Positions 46,646-55,301 of a DNA stretch of 64,000 bases are shown piece after piece; the stretch's first letter is position 1; each line of letters starts with the position of its first letter. A program made the translations under genes and the position numbers. The notes beneath the pieces were generated by a model, which did no database searches, had not been told where the DNA came from, and saw only the letters and a list, made by a program, of their open reading frames with translations. Source of the DNA: JAGTVG01 sp942491935 (GTDB lineage: Bacteria; Bacteroidota; Bacteroidia; Cytophagales; Cyclobacteriaceae); contig CALOCZ010000034.1 in the NCBI GenBank assembly GCA_942491935.1, forward strand, positions 81,777 to 145,776, in the 5' to 3' direction.

Positions 46646-46695
46646 ACTGATCAGTCATTCTCCGTGATAAATGATTGAGTTTTGCATTAAATCAA
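46646..46695 (+). promoter_or_regulatory. Upstream region of the molybdoenzyme operon with palindromes and an FNR/Crp-like site
   Basis: The gap 46485-46748 contains a perfect palindrome ACTGATCAGT (46646-46655) and TTGCATTAAATCAA (46682-46695), which is close to the FNR/Crp-family pattern TTGAT-N4-ATCAA (right half exact). A second palindrome, GATAATTATC, lies at 46621-46630. Control by oxygen or a Crp-type factor would suit an anaerobic sulfur enzyme, but this rests on pattern only. Confidence 0.3.
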
Positions 46696-46748
46696 ATATG
46701 ATATTATCCTTATATGATCATATGTTCATTATATAACAAAAACAACCT

Positions 46749-48989
46749 ATGAGATCCAATCGAAGGGACTTTATAAAAATATCATCGATGGGAATCGGAG
46801 GGGCTGCGGTTGCTGCTCCAGCCTTTAACTGGGCTGAAGGCGCGATAAAAGCAGACAATAAAAAGTCTGGCACCGAGTACAAACGCACATCCACTTATTG
46901 TGAAATATGTTTCTGGAAATGCGCCGGATGGGTATACTCAAACGATGAAGGCCATATCTGGAAAATTGAAGGCAATGCCGACGATCCTCATTGTAATGGC
47001 AGATTATGTCCAAGGGGAACAGGAGGGGTTGGTATGTATAACGATACTGACCGACTCAAGACACCCCTTATCAGAAAAACAAAAAATGGCAAGCAGGTAT
47101 TTGAGGAAGCTTCCTGGGATGAAGCCCTTGACGTCGTCGCCGAAAATCTTAAAAAGATCGCTAAGGAGCATGGCCCTGAATGTGTTGCCCTGTTTACCCA
47201 TGGCTCAGGAGGTAAATTTTTTGGTGACCTACTGAAAGCAACAGGCTCAACTAATATTACAGCACCATCTTTTGCCCAATGTCGCGGGCCAAGAGAAACA
47301 GCTTTTCTGGCGACGTTTGGTGAAATTATTGCATCACCGGAGTTTACAGATATTAGGGATACCAAATGTCTTGTACTGATCGGTTCTCACATCGGTGAAA
47401 ATATGCATAATGGGCAGGTTCAGGAAATGTCAGAAGCGATAGATAAGGGTGCCACCATAATTACAGTTGATCCACGATATTCAACAGCAGCCAGCAAATC
47501 AAAGCATTGGCTGCCCATCAAACCCGCTACAGACCTGGCACTTTTATTGGCCTGGATAAACGTGCTGATCACTGAAGAATGGTATGATAAAGATTATGTA
47601 GAAAGATATACATATGGTTTTGACCAACTTAAAAATCATGTAAAATCATTTACACCTGAGTGGGCGTATGGTATAACAACCCTTTCACCTGAGATAATAA
47701 GGGAAACAGCCAGGGAAATGGCAAATGCTTCTCCCGCTGTCATCGTACACCCTGGAAGGCATGTGACCTGGTATGGTGATGATACACAACGATTGAGGGC
47801 TGTAGCCATATTAAATGCCCTTCTAGGATCATGGGGCAGAAAAGGAGGATTTTATTCACCTGAGAAAAAATCCCTCCCCTCCTACCCGCATCCGGAATTT
47901 CCTAAACCTAAAAAGACCTGGCGGGATGCTCACCCGGGTAAATACAACCTGGCACTGGAGGTGGTTTCAAATGACATATGTGATTCCACTATTCCCAGCC
48001 CAGATAGGGCTTGCAATTTTAAGGGCTGGATAGTAAACGGAACAAATCTGATCTCCACATTACCAGATCTGAACAATACGCTGAAGGCTATTCAAAACCT
48101 TGAGTTTATGGTGGTTATTGATACCATGCCCATGGAAATCACAGGATATGCTGACGTAATATTACCCGAATGCACATATCTTGAAAGATATGATTATTGC
48201 CGGACCGATCAGAACAGGGAACCGAATATAGCCCTTCGTATGCCGGCAGTTGAACCAAAATATAATACAAAACCAAGCTGGTGGATGGTTAAAAAACTAG
48301 CCAGCAAAATGGGACTTGATGAATTTTTCCAATGGAAGGACATTGAAGAATTACTGGATTGGCAACTGAATCAAGCTGGATCTTCACTAGAAGAAATGAA
48401 GCGATTGGGTGTGAAAAAGTTTCCAAGGGAATACGATGATCTTTATTTCTTCAAAGATCAGGAAGTTGAATTTAATACCAATACCGGCAAGATTGAGTTA
48501 TATTCCACTGACCTTGCTGCAGAAGGCTTTGATCCGATACCAATTTATAAAAAACATGAGGAACCGCCTCCAGGATTTTATCGCCTGAATTATGGAAGGT
48601 CTCCTGCCCATACATTTAGCCGAACAGCAAACAATCCGAACTTAACGGATTTGGTTGATGAAAACGTATTATGGGTCAACCCGCAAGTGGCCAGGGACTG
48701 GAGCCTTAATAACGGACAGCCGATCTGGCTGGAAAATCAGGATGGAGTGAAATCTAAATTCCCCATTAAGGTAAGAATCACCGAACGGATCCGCTTTGAC
48801 TCGGTTTATATGATACATGGCTTTGGACATTCGAATAAAAAACTCTCAAGAGCCTATGGCAAAGGTGTGAGCGATTCTGAACTGATTACAAAGGTACTCT
48901 TAGATCCGATAATGGGGGGCACAGGTATGCGAGGCAATTTTGTTACTTTCAAATTAGAGAATCCAAATGAAGAGGAGGTGATGTCATGA
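46749..48989 (+). CDS. Molybdopterin oxidoreductase, polysulfide/thiosulfate reductase catalytic subunit type
   Basis: A 746-residue Mo/W-bis-MGD enzyme. It has a Tat leader (MRSNRRDFIKISSMGIGGAA), an N-terminal 4Fe-4S motif (CEICFWKC ... GRLCPRG, Cys 51, 54, 58, 87) and a likely Mo-ligand Cys 178 (SFAQCRGPRETAF). Molybdopterin-binding regions follow, and it ends with GVSDSELITK and GGTGMRGNFVT. Size and layout fit PsrA/PhsA-type reductases of polysulfide or thiosulfate, which act in the periplasm. The start at 46749 gives the twin-arginine signal. It is the first gene of a seven-gene plus-strand operon: ferredoxin, NrfD, two YeeE/YedE and two rhodaneses follow. Substrate cannot be fixed from sequence. 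Confidence 0.88.
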   Translation: MRSNRRDFIKISSMGIGGAAVAAPAFNWAEGAIKADNKKSGTEYKRTSTYCEICFWKCAGWVYSNDEGHIWKIEGNADDPHCNGRLCPRGTGGVGMYNDTDRLKTPLIRKTKNGKQVFEEASWDEALDVVAENLKKIAKEHGPECVALFTHGSGGKFFGDLLKATGSTNITAPSFAQCRGPRETAFLATFGEIIASPEFTDIRDTKCLVLIGSHIGENMHNGQVQEMSEAIDKGATIITVDPRYSTAASKSKHWLPIKPATDLALLLAWINVLITEEWYDKDYVERYTYGFDQLKNHVKSFTPEWAYGITTLSPEIIRETAREMANASPAVIVHPGRHVTWYGDDTQRLRAVAILNALLGSWGRKGGFYSPEKKSLPSYPHPEFPKPKKTWRDAHPGKYNLALEVVSNDICDSTIPSPDRACNFKGWIVNGTNLISTLPDLNNTLKAIQNLEFMVVIDTMPMEITGYADVILPECTYLERYDYCRTDQNREPNIALRMPAVEPKYNTKPSWWMVKKLASKMGLDEFFQWKDIEELLDWQLNQAGSSLEEMKRLGVKKFPREYDDLYFFKDQEVEFNTNTGKIELYSTDLAAEGFDPIPIYKKHEEPPPGFYRLNYGRSPAHTFSRTANNPNLTDLVDENVLWVNPQVARDWSLNNGQPIWLENQDGVKSKFPIKVRITERIRFDSVYMIHGFGHSNKKLSRAYGKGVSDSELITKVLLDPIMGGTGMRGNFVTFKLENPNEEEVMS

Positions 48990-49519
48990 GATACGCGATG
49001 GCTATAGATACAAAGAAATGTGTGGGTTGCGCAGACTGCGTTGTGGCTTGTCAGACAGAAAATAATGTTCCCATAGGTCATTGCAGAGACTGGATCGTTG
49101 AAAACACAGCCGGAACGTATCCTCAACTTGATTTGGAGATCCGTTCTGAACGATGTAACCATTGTAAAAACTCACCTTGCGTTAGGTGTTGTCCTACAGG
49201 CGCCAGTCATTATGCTGAAGGAGGCATTGTCCTTGTCACTGGTGATGACTGCATTGGTTGCGGAGCCTGTATCGCTTCTTGTCCTTATGACGCCCGGTAT
49301 CCGCATCCGGATGGTTATGTTGACAAATGCACATTTTGTGATCACAGGGTTAAAAACGGGCAAAAACCTGCCTGCGTTGATGTTTGCCCAACACATTGTA
49401 TGTACTTTGGCGACCTTGACGATCCGAACAGCGAAGTATCAAATATTCTTAAAAAGAGAAAATACAAAAGGCTTATACCGGAAGCCGGGACAGATCCTCA
49501 ATTGTATTTTTTAATATAA
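48986..49519 (+). CDS. Four-cluster ferredoxin, electron-transfer subunit (PsrB/NrfC-type)
   Basis: A 177-residue protein with the cysteine pattern for four 4Fe-4S clusters: CVGCADCVVAC, CNHCKNSPCVRCCPTGA, CIGCGACIASC and CTFCDH ... CVDVCPTHC. It carries electrons between the NrfD subunit and the catalytic subunit. The start overlaps the molybdoenzyme stop by four bases (ATGA), showing translational coupling. Confidence 0.93.
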   Translation: MRYAMAIDTKKCVGCADCVVACQTENNVPIGHCRDWIVENTAGTYPQLDLEIRSERCNHCKNSPCVRCCPTGASHYAEGGIVLVTGDDCIGCGACIASCPYDARYPHPDGYVDKCTFCDHRVKNGQKPACVDVCPTHCMYFGDLDDPNSEVSNILKKRKYKRLIPEAGTDPQLYFLI

Positions 49520-49527
49520 AAAGCATA

Positions 49528-50469
49528 ATGATGGAAGAAATAATTACAAGTGGCAGGATGAATTACAAAATAGATCCCCAGTTACATATCTGGGGGTGGG
49601 AGATCCCGCTATATCTATTCCTGGGTGGCCTTGCTGCGGGAATTCTGTACTTTGCCTCTTACTATTACCTGAGAGGGAAAGAACAAGATATGCCAACCGC
49701 TATCAAACTGGCACCAATGCTGACGCCAATAATGCTGGTTGTTGGTTTAGGGGCGCTGTTCCTGGACCTTCATCACAAACCGTATTTCTGGAAGTTATAT
49801 ACAACCATAAAGCTTGAAAGCCCAATGTCATGGGGGGCCTGGACCCTGATGGTTGTGACACCCGTCTCGATTTTCTGGTCTGCATCCTATATGCGGGAAG
49901 TCTTTCCAAAATGGGACTGGAAATTTAAGTGGATATATTCACTGGAGGCTTTCTTTATCAAAAACAGGAAATCATTGGCCTGGATAATGATTTTCTTTTC
50001 TGTGATACTTGGTATATACACTGGCATTCTCTTATCAGCATTTAATGCAAGACCATTATGGAACACATCTATACTTGGCCCACTATTCCTGGTATCCGGA
50101 TTATCAGCTGGGGCAGCAACCATAATGATGATGTCAAAAGACAAACTTGAACGTAATATGTTCAGCAGAATGGATCTGGTATTGATTGGAATTGAAATTT
50201 TCCTTGTCATTCATATGTTTATGGGATTTCTGGCCAGTTCACAAGTACAGATCGAAGCCTCTCAGCTTTTCCTGGGAGGGCCATATACGCTACCATTCTG
50301 GACCATAGCCGTCTTCACTGGCATGATCCTTCCGGGAATCCTGGAATTTCTTGAGATCAGGGGGAGACATATCCCCGCTTACATACCAGGATTACTAATA
50401 CTGGTTGGCAACATTACATTAAGATTTATTATAGTTTATGCCGGACAGGCAAGCAGATATTTATATTAA
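49528..50469 (+). CDS. NrfD/PsrC-type membrane subunit
   Basis: A 313-residue protein of about eight hydrophobic segments, matching NrfD/PsrC proteins that exchange electrons with menaquinol and anchor the complex. WGWEIPLYLFLGGLAAGILY near residue 20 is the usual first-helix motif; LGALFLDLHHKPYFWKLY and SWGAWTLMVVTPVSIFW follow. It lies 8 bp after the ferredoxin gene. Confidence 0.9.
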   Translation: MMEEIITSGRMNYKIDPQLHIWGWEIPLYLFLGGLAAGILYFASYYYLRGKEQDMPTAIKLAPMLTPIMLVVGLGALFLDLHHKPYFWKLYTTIKLESPMSWGAWTLMVVTPVSIFWSASYMREVFPKWDWKFKWIYSLEAFFIKNRKSLAWIMIFFSVILGIYTGILLSAFNARPLWNTSILGPLFLVSGLSAGAATIMMMSKDKLERNMFSRMDLVLIGIEIFLVIHMFMGFLASSQVQIEASQLFLGGPYTLPFWTIAVFTGMILPGILEFLEIRGRHIPAYIPGLLILVGNITLRFIIVYAGQASRYLY

Positions 50470-50470
50470 T

Positions 50471-50992
50471 ATGAAAGAAAAATTAAGACAACCCAAGCCA
50501 TATATGAATCCCTATTTAGCCGGGATTCTTTTGGGGCTAGTACTACTTGCTTCTTTTTACCTTACCGGTAGAGGTCTGGGAGCAAGTGGCGCAACAAGAA
50601 GCGTAGTCATCGGTGCTGTTACCAGCATCACACCGGAACATGCTGAAAGCTCCGGATATTTCAGCAAATACCTTGGAGACAATCAGATGAAGACATGGCT
50701 GGTACTTGAGATCGCCGGTGTCATTATTGGAGGATTCCTATCTGGAGCCTGGGCTGGAAGACTTAAAATACGCGTTGAACATTCTCCAGGGATTTCAAAA
50801 CGAAAAAGGATATACATGGCAAGCCTTGGCGGCCTGTTATTTGGCTTCGGATCACAATTAGGCAGAGGCTGTACCAGCGGGGCTGCCTTAACAGGGATGT
50901 CGGTCATGTCAGTGGCTGGTTTTGTTACGATGATGGCCATTTTTGGAACTGCCTTTGTATTGGCTTATTTCTTTAGAAAAAACTGGATATAA
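50471..50992 (+). CDS. YeeE/YedE half-size sulfur transporter, first half
   Basis: A 173-residue membrane protein from the ATG at 50471, adjacent to the NrfD stop. Its second half has LGRGCTSGAALTGMSV, the cysteine-containing YeeE/YedE signature near a short helix. Together with the next gene it forms the split PmpA/PmpB-like arrangement of YeeE/YedE proteins, which move thiosulfate or other sulfur compounds into the cell. Confidence 0.87.
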   Translation: MKEKLRQPKPYMNPYLAGILLGLVLLASFYLTGRGLGASGATRSVVIGAVTSITPEHAESSGYFSKYLGDNQMKTWLVLEIAGVIIGGFLSGAWAGRLKIRVEHSPGISKRKRIYMASLGGLLFGFGSQLGRGCTSGAALTGMSVMSVAGFVTMMAIFGTAFVLAYFFRKNWI

Positions 50993-50994
50993 TT

Positions 50995-51597
50995 ATGGGA
51001 CCATTAGTACCACTTCAAAATATTTCGAATGAGTTGAACCTGCTGATCGCCTTTGTGATCGGACTGGGATTTGGCATTGCCCTGGAGCAGGCTGGTTTTT
51101 CATCCAGCCGTAAACTGGCAGGGATGTTTTATGGATATGACGCTACCGTACTTAAAGTGTTTTTCACGGCAGCAATGACTGCAATGCTGGGTTTGATCTT
51201 CCTGAACTTCGTTGGGCTGATCGATCTTGACATTGTCTATGTAAATGAATATTATGTGTATTCTGCCATCGTAGGTGGAATAATAATGGGAGCAGGATTT
51301 ATAATTGGAGGATTCTGCCCCGGCACTAGTTTTACTGCGGCTGCTATTGGCAAAATAGACGCTATGTGGTTCATTTTAGGGAGCATGATTGGGATCTTCA
51401 TCTTTGGAGAAACATTTGTTTTCTGGAAAGACCTGTATATGAGCGGATATCAAGGAGCAATCAAGATCTCTGATGTTATCGGAATTCGAGATGGATATTT
51501 CGCATTGCTCCTGATCCTGGTTGCAACACTTATGTTCTGGGTGGCGGAAATGGCAGAGAAAAAATTTAAAAGAGAAGATATTACTAAAGAAATATAA
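50995..51597 (+). CDS. YeeE/YedE half-size sulfur transporter, second half
   Basis: A 200-residue membrane protein with GIALEQAGFSSSRKLAGMFY and IIGGFCPGTSFTAAAIGKID, the second YeeE/YedE signature with its cysteine. It is 2 bp after the first half, so the two should be co-translated. The C-terminus ends in a short basic tail (EKKFKREDITKEI). The pair is likely to form one functional channel. Confidence 0.87.
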   Translation: MGPLVPLQNISNELNLLIAFVIGLGFGIALEQAGFSSSRKLAGMFYGYDATVLKVFFTAAMTAMLGLIFLNFVGLIDLDIVYVNEYYVYSAIVGGIIMGAGFIIGGFCPGTSFTAAAIGKIDAMWFILGSMIGIFIFGETFVFWKDLYMSGYQGAIKISDVIGIRDGYFALLLILVATLMFWVAEMAEKKFKREDITKEI

Positions 51598-51607
51598 ACA
51601 GCATATT

Positions 51608-52222
51608 ATGAATACTCGAGTCATATTAAGTATCATTTTAATTTCGTTTGGAAGCATAGCGGCAATCCTTCCAAAACAAAAAACTTCTTCAGTTCAATTA
51701 GATGCCGATGACCTTTTACGGGAGATCAGGCTTGAAACCAACCTGGTATCTACTGATGAGCTGGCTGATCTTTTAATTAATCTGGATCCTGGCTTAATGC
51801 TAATTGACGTAAGGGATTCAGTGGCATATAGCGAATACCACCTGCCAGGAGCAATTAATATCCCATTAAACCAGTTGCTGGATGAGAAATGGATGCCATA
51901 TATAGATCAGGTCTCCAAAAACAATATTTTCTATTCGAATGGAACAACCCTGTCAAGTGAAGCATGGATACTTACCCGGCAATTGGGATTTAAAAATAAC
52001 TATGTGCTTTATGGTGGATTAAACAGGTGGTTTGAAACCATTATCAAACCCAGTCAGCCCGGGTCCATGGCCACTTCGGTTGAAATCGACAGGTTCAATA
52101 AAAGAAAAGCAGCAAGCCTGTATTTTACAGGCAGCAGTGGTGCTTCCGACATGAACAGTGCGCCGGCCTTACCCCCAGTCCCAAGAAAAAAGAAGAAAAG
52201 AGTTGCAGGAGGATGTAGTTAA
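51608..52222 (+). CDS. Membrane-anchored rhodanese-like protein with a C-terminal Gly-Gly-Cys-Ser tail; no catalytic cysteine
   Basis: A 204-residue protein from the ATG at 51608 (MNTRVILSIILISFGSIAAI, a hydrophobic anchor or signal). The rhodanese domain follows (LIDVRDSVAYSEYHLPGAIN; LYGGLNRWFE). The active-site loop, where a Cys is expected, reads IFYSNGTTLSSEAW: the Cys is Ser. The only cysteine of the protein is the second-last residue, in the basic tail PRKKKKRVAGGCS. Rhodaneses transfer sulfane sulfur through a Cys persulfide, so this one cannot work in the usual way unless the tail Cys takes over. It is expected to face the periplasm with the molybdoenzyme. Confidence 0.88.
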   Translation: MNTRVILSIILISFGSIAAILPKQKTSSVQLDADDLLREIRLETNLVSTDELADLLINLDPGLMLIDVRDSVAYSEYHLPGAINIPLNQLLDEKWMPYIDQVSKNNIFYSNGTTLSSEAWILTRQLGFKNNYVLYGGLNRWFETIIKPSQPGSMATSVEIDRFNKRKAASLYFTGSSGASDMNSAPALPPVPRKKKKRVAGGCS

Positions 52223-52233
52223 AAATTGATACA

Positions 52234-52761
52234 ATGAAACATTTGAATTTATTAATCTTAGGAGGTATAGTAGTCATCTTAAGTATCGTATTTGGTATCG
52301 TGACTATAAAAGTGACTGGTAAATACCGCTTTGAAAGAAGCGCTAATGAAATGCTGGAAAGGGTAAACACAAGGTCGCAGTATCTTGGAATATCCAAAGC
52401 TAAGGATTTAACCCAAAATGATACCGTTACATTTATAGATATCAGAACACCAAAAGAATTTGATGGTTATCATATTGAGAACGCTCAAAACATTCCTTTT
52501 GACCGTTTGCTTGACGATGAGCATATTGAATTTCTAAAAAACGATCAGATGAAAGTTCTTTATGGAAGTACAAGCGTAGGATCAAATGCAGCATGGATGA
52601 TATTAACCCAGTATGGATATAATAATCTTTATGTACTTGATGGAGGAGTACAGGATTGGATATCAGAAGTAGAAACCAAGGATATTTTTAGAGATGCCCC
52701 TGTGACTGATGAAGCTGCCAAATTCAAATTCACCGAAGTTATGAATCCTGAAAATAAATAA
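52234..52761 (+). CDS. Membrane-anchored rhodanese-like protein with no cysteine at all
   Basis: A 175-residue protein with an N-terminal anchor (MKHLNLLILGGIVVILSIVF) and a rhodanese domain (FIDIRTPKEFDGYHIENAQN; YVLDGGVQDWISE). The active-site loop is KVLYGSTSVGSNAAW: Gly sits where the Cys should be. I find no cysteine anywhere in the chain, so a persulfide cannot form on it. It probably has a binding or scaffolding role alongside the previous gene, 11 bp upstream, and is the last gene of the operon. Confidence 0.88.
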   Translation: MKHLNLLILGGIVVILSIVFGIVTIKVTGKYRFERSANEMLERVNTRSQYLGISKAKDLTQNDTVTFIDIRTPKEFDGYHIENAQNIPFDRLLDDEHIEFLKNDQMKVLYGSTSVGSNAAWMILTQYGYNNLYVLDGGVQDWISEVETKDIFRDAPVTDEAAKFKFTEVMNPENK

Positions 52762-52811
52762 TTCCTCAAACCAAAAAAACCTGAATTATTTTATGGTCTG
52801 GATTAATTAGA

Positions 52812-53687
52812 TCATTTGATTCCGTATTTTTTCTTCTTTTCAGCAATGCGGCTGGGGCTGTCGATGATCATGACTAGTGCCTGTTTTAAGGAATGTGAAT
52901 TTTTTACATCCCGGAAGATGTCCATCCATTCGTGAAAGTTAAGGTAGATCGGATCATAGCTGTTAACCGGTGTTGTAATGCCATAATCAGGTTTTTCTAC
53001 TTCAGGCTCGAACGAATTAAAAATTCTATCCCAGATTATGAAAGTAGATCCATAGTTTTTATCCAGGTATTGCTTATTTCGCCCGTGATGAACCCTGTGA
53101 TGAGAAGGTGTAACGAAGATGTATTCAATAGGCTTGGGAAGCTTGCGTATATATTCAGTATGGATCCAGAATTGATATAAGACCTCTATCTGATGACAGA
53201 TAAAGAAAGTTACCGGATCAAAACCAACAAGGGCCACAGGTATAAAAAATATGATCTTAATATGCTGAGTCCAGCTTAAGCGGAATGAAACGGAAAAGTT
53301 ATATTTCTCAGAATTATGATGGGTAACATGAGTGGCCCACCAGAAACGAGAGGTATGAGCTATCCGGTGTGACCAGTAACGCCAGAAATCAATCCATATT
53401 AAACATAAAATAAAACCCCACCAGGAAGGCTCTATCTTGTATGGGGCCAAATTATAGAAGAATATAATGATGCCAAACGTGGCTATCTTTATCGCTGCAG
53501 TTATTACAAGATTTACTACTCCTATTGCAAAAGCAGCCAGGGTATCCTTAGTATCATAAATCTTACGATGTTTATATTGACTAACTCCCCACTCTAACAG
53601 GGTAAATGCGATCATTACAGGTGCTGCATATACAATAATGTTTGGCAGGCCCATCTGCAACACCTGCTCATATGTAAGTTTCTCCAT
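52812..53687 (-). CDS. Sterol desaturase/fatty acid hydroxylase-family protein
   Basis: A 291-residue membrane di-iron hydroxylase. Histidine motifs are in order: HRIAHTSRFWWATHVTHHNS and HHRVHHGRNKQYLD. At least four hydrophobic segments lie in the N-terminal half. Family members hydroxylate or desaturate lipids using O2; the substrate is unknown. Convergent with the sulfur operon and divergent from miaA. Confidence 0.85.
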   Translation of the reverse strand: MEKLTYEQVLQMGLPNIIVYAAPVMIAFTLLEWGVSQYKHRKIYDTKDTLAAFAIGVVNLVITAAIKIATFGIIIFFYNLAPYKIEPSWWGFILCLIWIDFWRYWSHRIAHTSRFWWATHVTHHNSEKYNFSVSFRLSWTQHIKIIFFIPVALVGFDPVTFFICHQIEVLYQFWIHTEYIRKLPKPIEYIFVTPSHHRVHHGRNKQYLDKNYGSTFIIWDRIFNSFEPEVEKPDYGITTPVNSYDPIYLNFHEWMDIFRDVKNSHSLKQALVMIIDSPSRIAEKKKKYGIK

Positions 53688-53788
53688 CAGCGCTTGAATT
53701 ATTCCTTTTCTAACAGATATTTAGTCAGATTTGTAAAGAAACACCAACATTGCGACTTTTTTTAATAAAAGTTAAGGATTTTTGATAA

Positions 53789-54733
53789 ATGTCGAAATAT
53801 AATCTGATAACTATTCTTGGGCCTACAGCAACTGGAAAAACATTTTTCAGTGCAAACCTTGCATATGAAATTGACGGGGAGATTATTAGCGCTGATTCGA
53901 GGCAGGTTTACCGGGAAATGGACCTTGGAACTGGGAAAGACTATGATGACTATATAATTCGTGATTTTACAATACCGGTACATCTTATCGACATACATGA
54001 TGCAGGCTACAAATACAATCTTTACGAATTCCAGAGAGATTTTAAAACAGTATTTGAAGAAATTAACAATCGCGGCAAAGTTCCAATACTAGCTGGTGGA
54101 ACGGGAATGTATATTGAAGCGGTCTTAAATCAATACGACCTGGTTAGAGTGCCCGCGAATCAGGAGCTTCGGGATAAGCTATCCGACATGACACAGGAAG
54201 AATTAATAGAAGTGCTTAAAAAATACAATTCGAAACTGCATAATACATCAGACCTGAAAATCAAGAAAACGACACTCAGAGCTATAGAAATTGCTGATTA
54301 TTACAGCAAAGGAGAGGTAAACACAAATGATTTCCCGGATATAAATTCTTTGATCTTTGGCATTAAATACGACCGGCTTACAAGACGAAAACGAATCTCA
54401 GAAAGGCTTGAAGCAAGGATTAATGAAGGATTACTGAAAGAGGTAAAAATGTTACTTGAAAAAATAAGTGCAGAAGATCTTATATATTATGGCCTGGAAT
54501 ATAAGTTCACCACACTTTATCTGACTGGTCAAATAGATTATAATGAAATGTTCCGGAAACTTGAAGTGGCTATTCATCAGTTTGCCAAACGACAGATGAC
54601 CTGGTTCAGAAGAATGGAACGGAATGGATGTAAAATATACTGGCTGGATGGGCATATGCCAATCGAAGAAAAATTAACGAGATCTATTGGAATCATCAAA
54701 AAAGAAGCCCCGGAATTATTGAAGGAACTATGA
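53789..54733 (+). CDS. miaA: tRNA dimethylallyltransferase
   Basis: MiaA adds dimethylallyl to A37 of tRNAs reading codons that begin with U. The 314-residue protein has the P-loop GPTATGKTFFS, SADSRQVYREMDLGTGKDYD, DIHDAGYKYNLYEFQRDFK, GGTGMYIEAVLN and FAKRQMTWFRRM. The ATG at 53789 gives the family N-terminus. The stop overlaps mobA (ATGA). Confidence 0.94.
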   Translation: MSKYNLITILGPTATGKTFFSANLAYEIDGEIISADSRQVYREMDLGTGKDYDDYIIRDFTIPVHLIDIHDAGYKYNLYEFQRDFKTVFEEINNRGKVPILAGGTGMYIEAVLNQYDLVRVPANQELRDKLSDMTQEELIEVLKKYNSKLHNTSDLKIKKTTLRAIEIADYYSKGEVNTNDFPDINSLIFGIKYDRLTRRKRISERLEARINEGLLKEVKMLLEKISAEDLIYYGLEYKFTTLYLTGQIDYNEMFRKLEVAIHQFAKRQMTWFRRMERNGCKIYWLDGHMPIEEKLTRSIGIIKKEAPELLKEL

Positions 54734-55299
54734 ATGTAACTGGAATCATACTATCGGGAGGTAAAAGCACAAGGATGGGACAGGATAAAGGATTGCTCGA
54801 ATTAAATGGAAAACCTATGATTCAGCATGTAATTGATCACATTGATCCAATATGTGATCAGGTATTGATCAGTGCCAATGAGAAAAAGTATGAAAATTTC
54901 GGGTTTCCGGTTTACAAGGATGTTATTACGGATATTGGTCCTGCCGGAGGAATAATCTCCTGTCTGGGTCATTCCACAAATAATAAAAATCTAATCATTT
55001 CCTGTGACCTCCCTTATGCGTCAACAAACTTCATTAGAAAATTACTGGATTTATCTTCCGATTATGAAATTACCCTGCCTAAGTATGGCCCACATCTTCA
55101 ACCATTATGCGCAGTTTACTCAAAGAGAGTCTACAAAACTTTCAAGGAATGTGTTACCATGGGTGTTTATTCTTTAAAATCCATAATAATGGAGTTCCAG
55201 GTTCAGGTGATCGAACAAAACACTATTCCTGAATTTGACTTTTCAAAGGAATTAAATAATATTAACTATAAGGATGATTTAGAAAATCAACAAGTATAA
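54730..55299 (+). CDS. mobA: Molybdenum cofactor guanylyltransferase
   Basis: A 189-residue enzyme that joins GMP to molybdopterin, forming the MGD cofactor used by DMSO-reductase-family enzymes. GIILSGGKSTRMGQDKGLLE is the nucleotide-binding signature, and ISCDLPYASTNFI the metal-binding region. It is co-transcribed with miaA but stands 2 kb from the molybdoenzyme operon, whose product needs MGD. Confidence 0.9.
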   Translation: MNVTGIILSGGKSTRMGQDKGLLELNGKPMIQHVIDHIDPICDQVLISANEKKYENFGFPVYKDVITDIGPAGGIISCLGHSTNNKNLIISCDLPYASTNFIRKLLDLSSDYEITLPKYGPHLQPLCAVYSKRVYKTFKECVTMGVYSLKSIIMEFQVQVIEQNTIPEFDFSKELNNINYKDDLENQQV

Positions 55300-55301
55300 A
55301 T

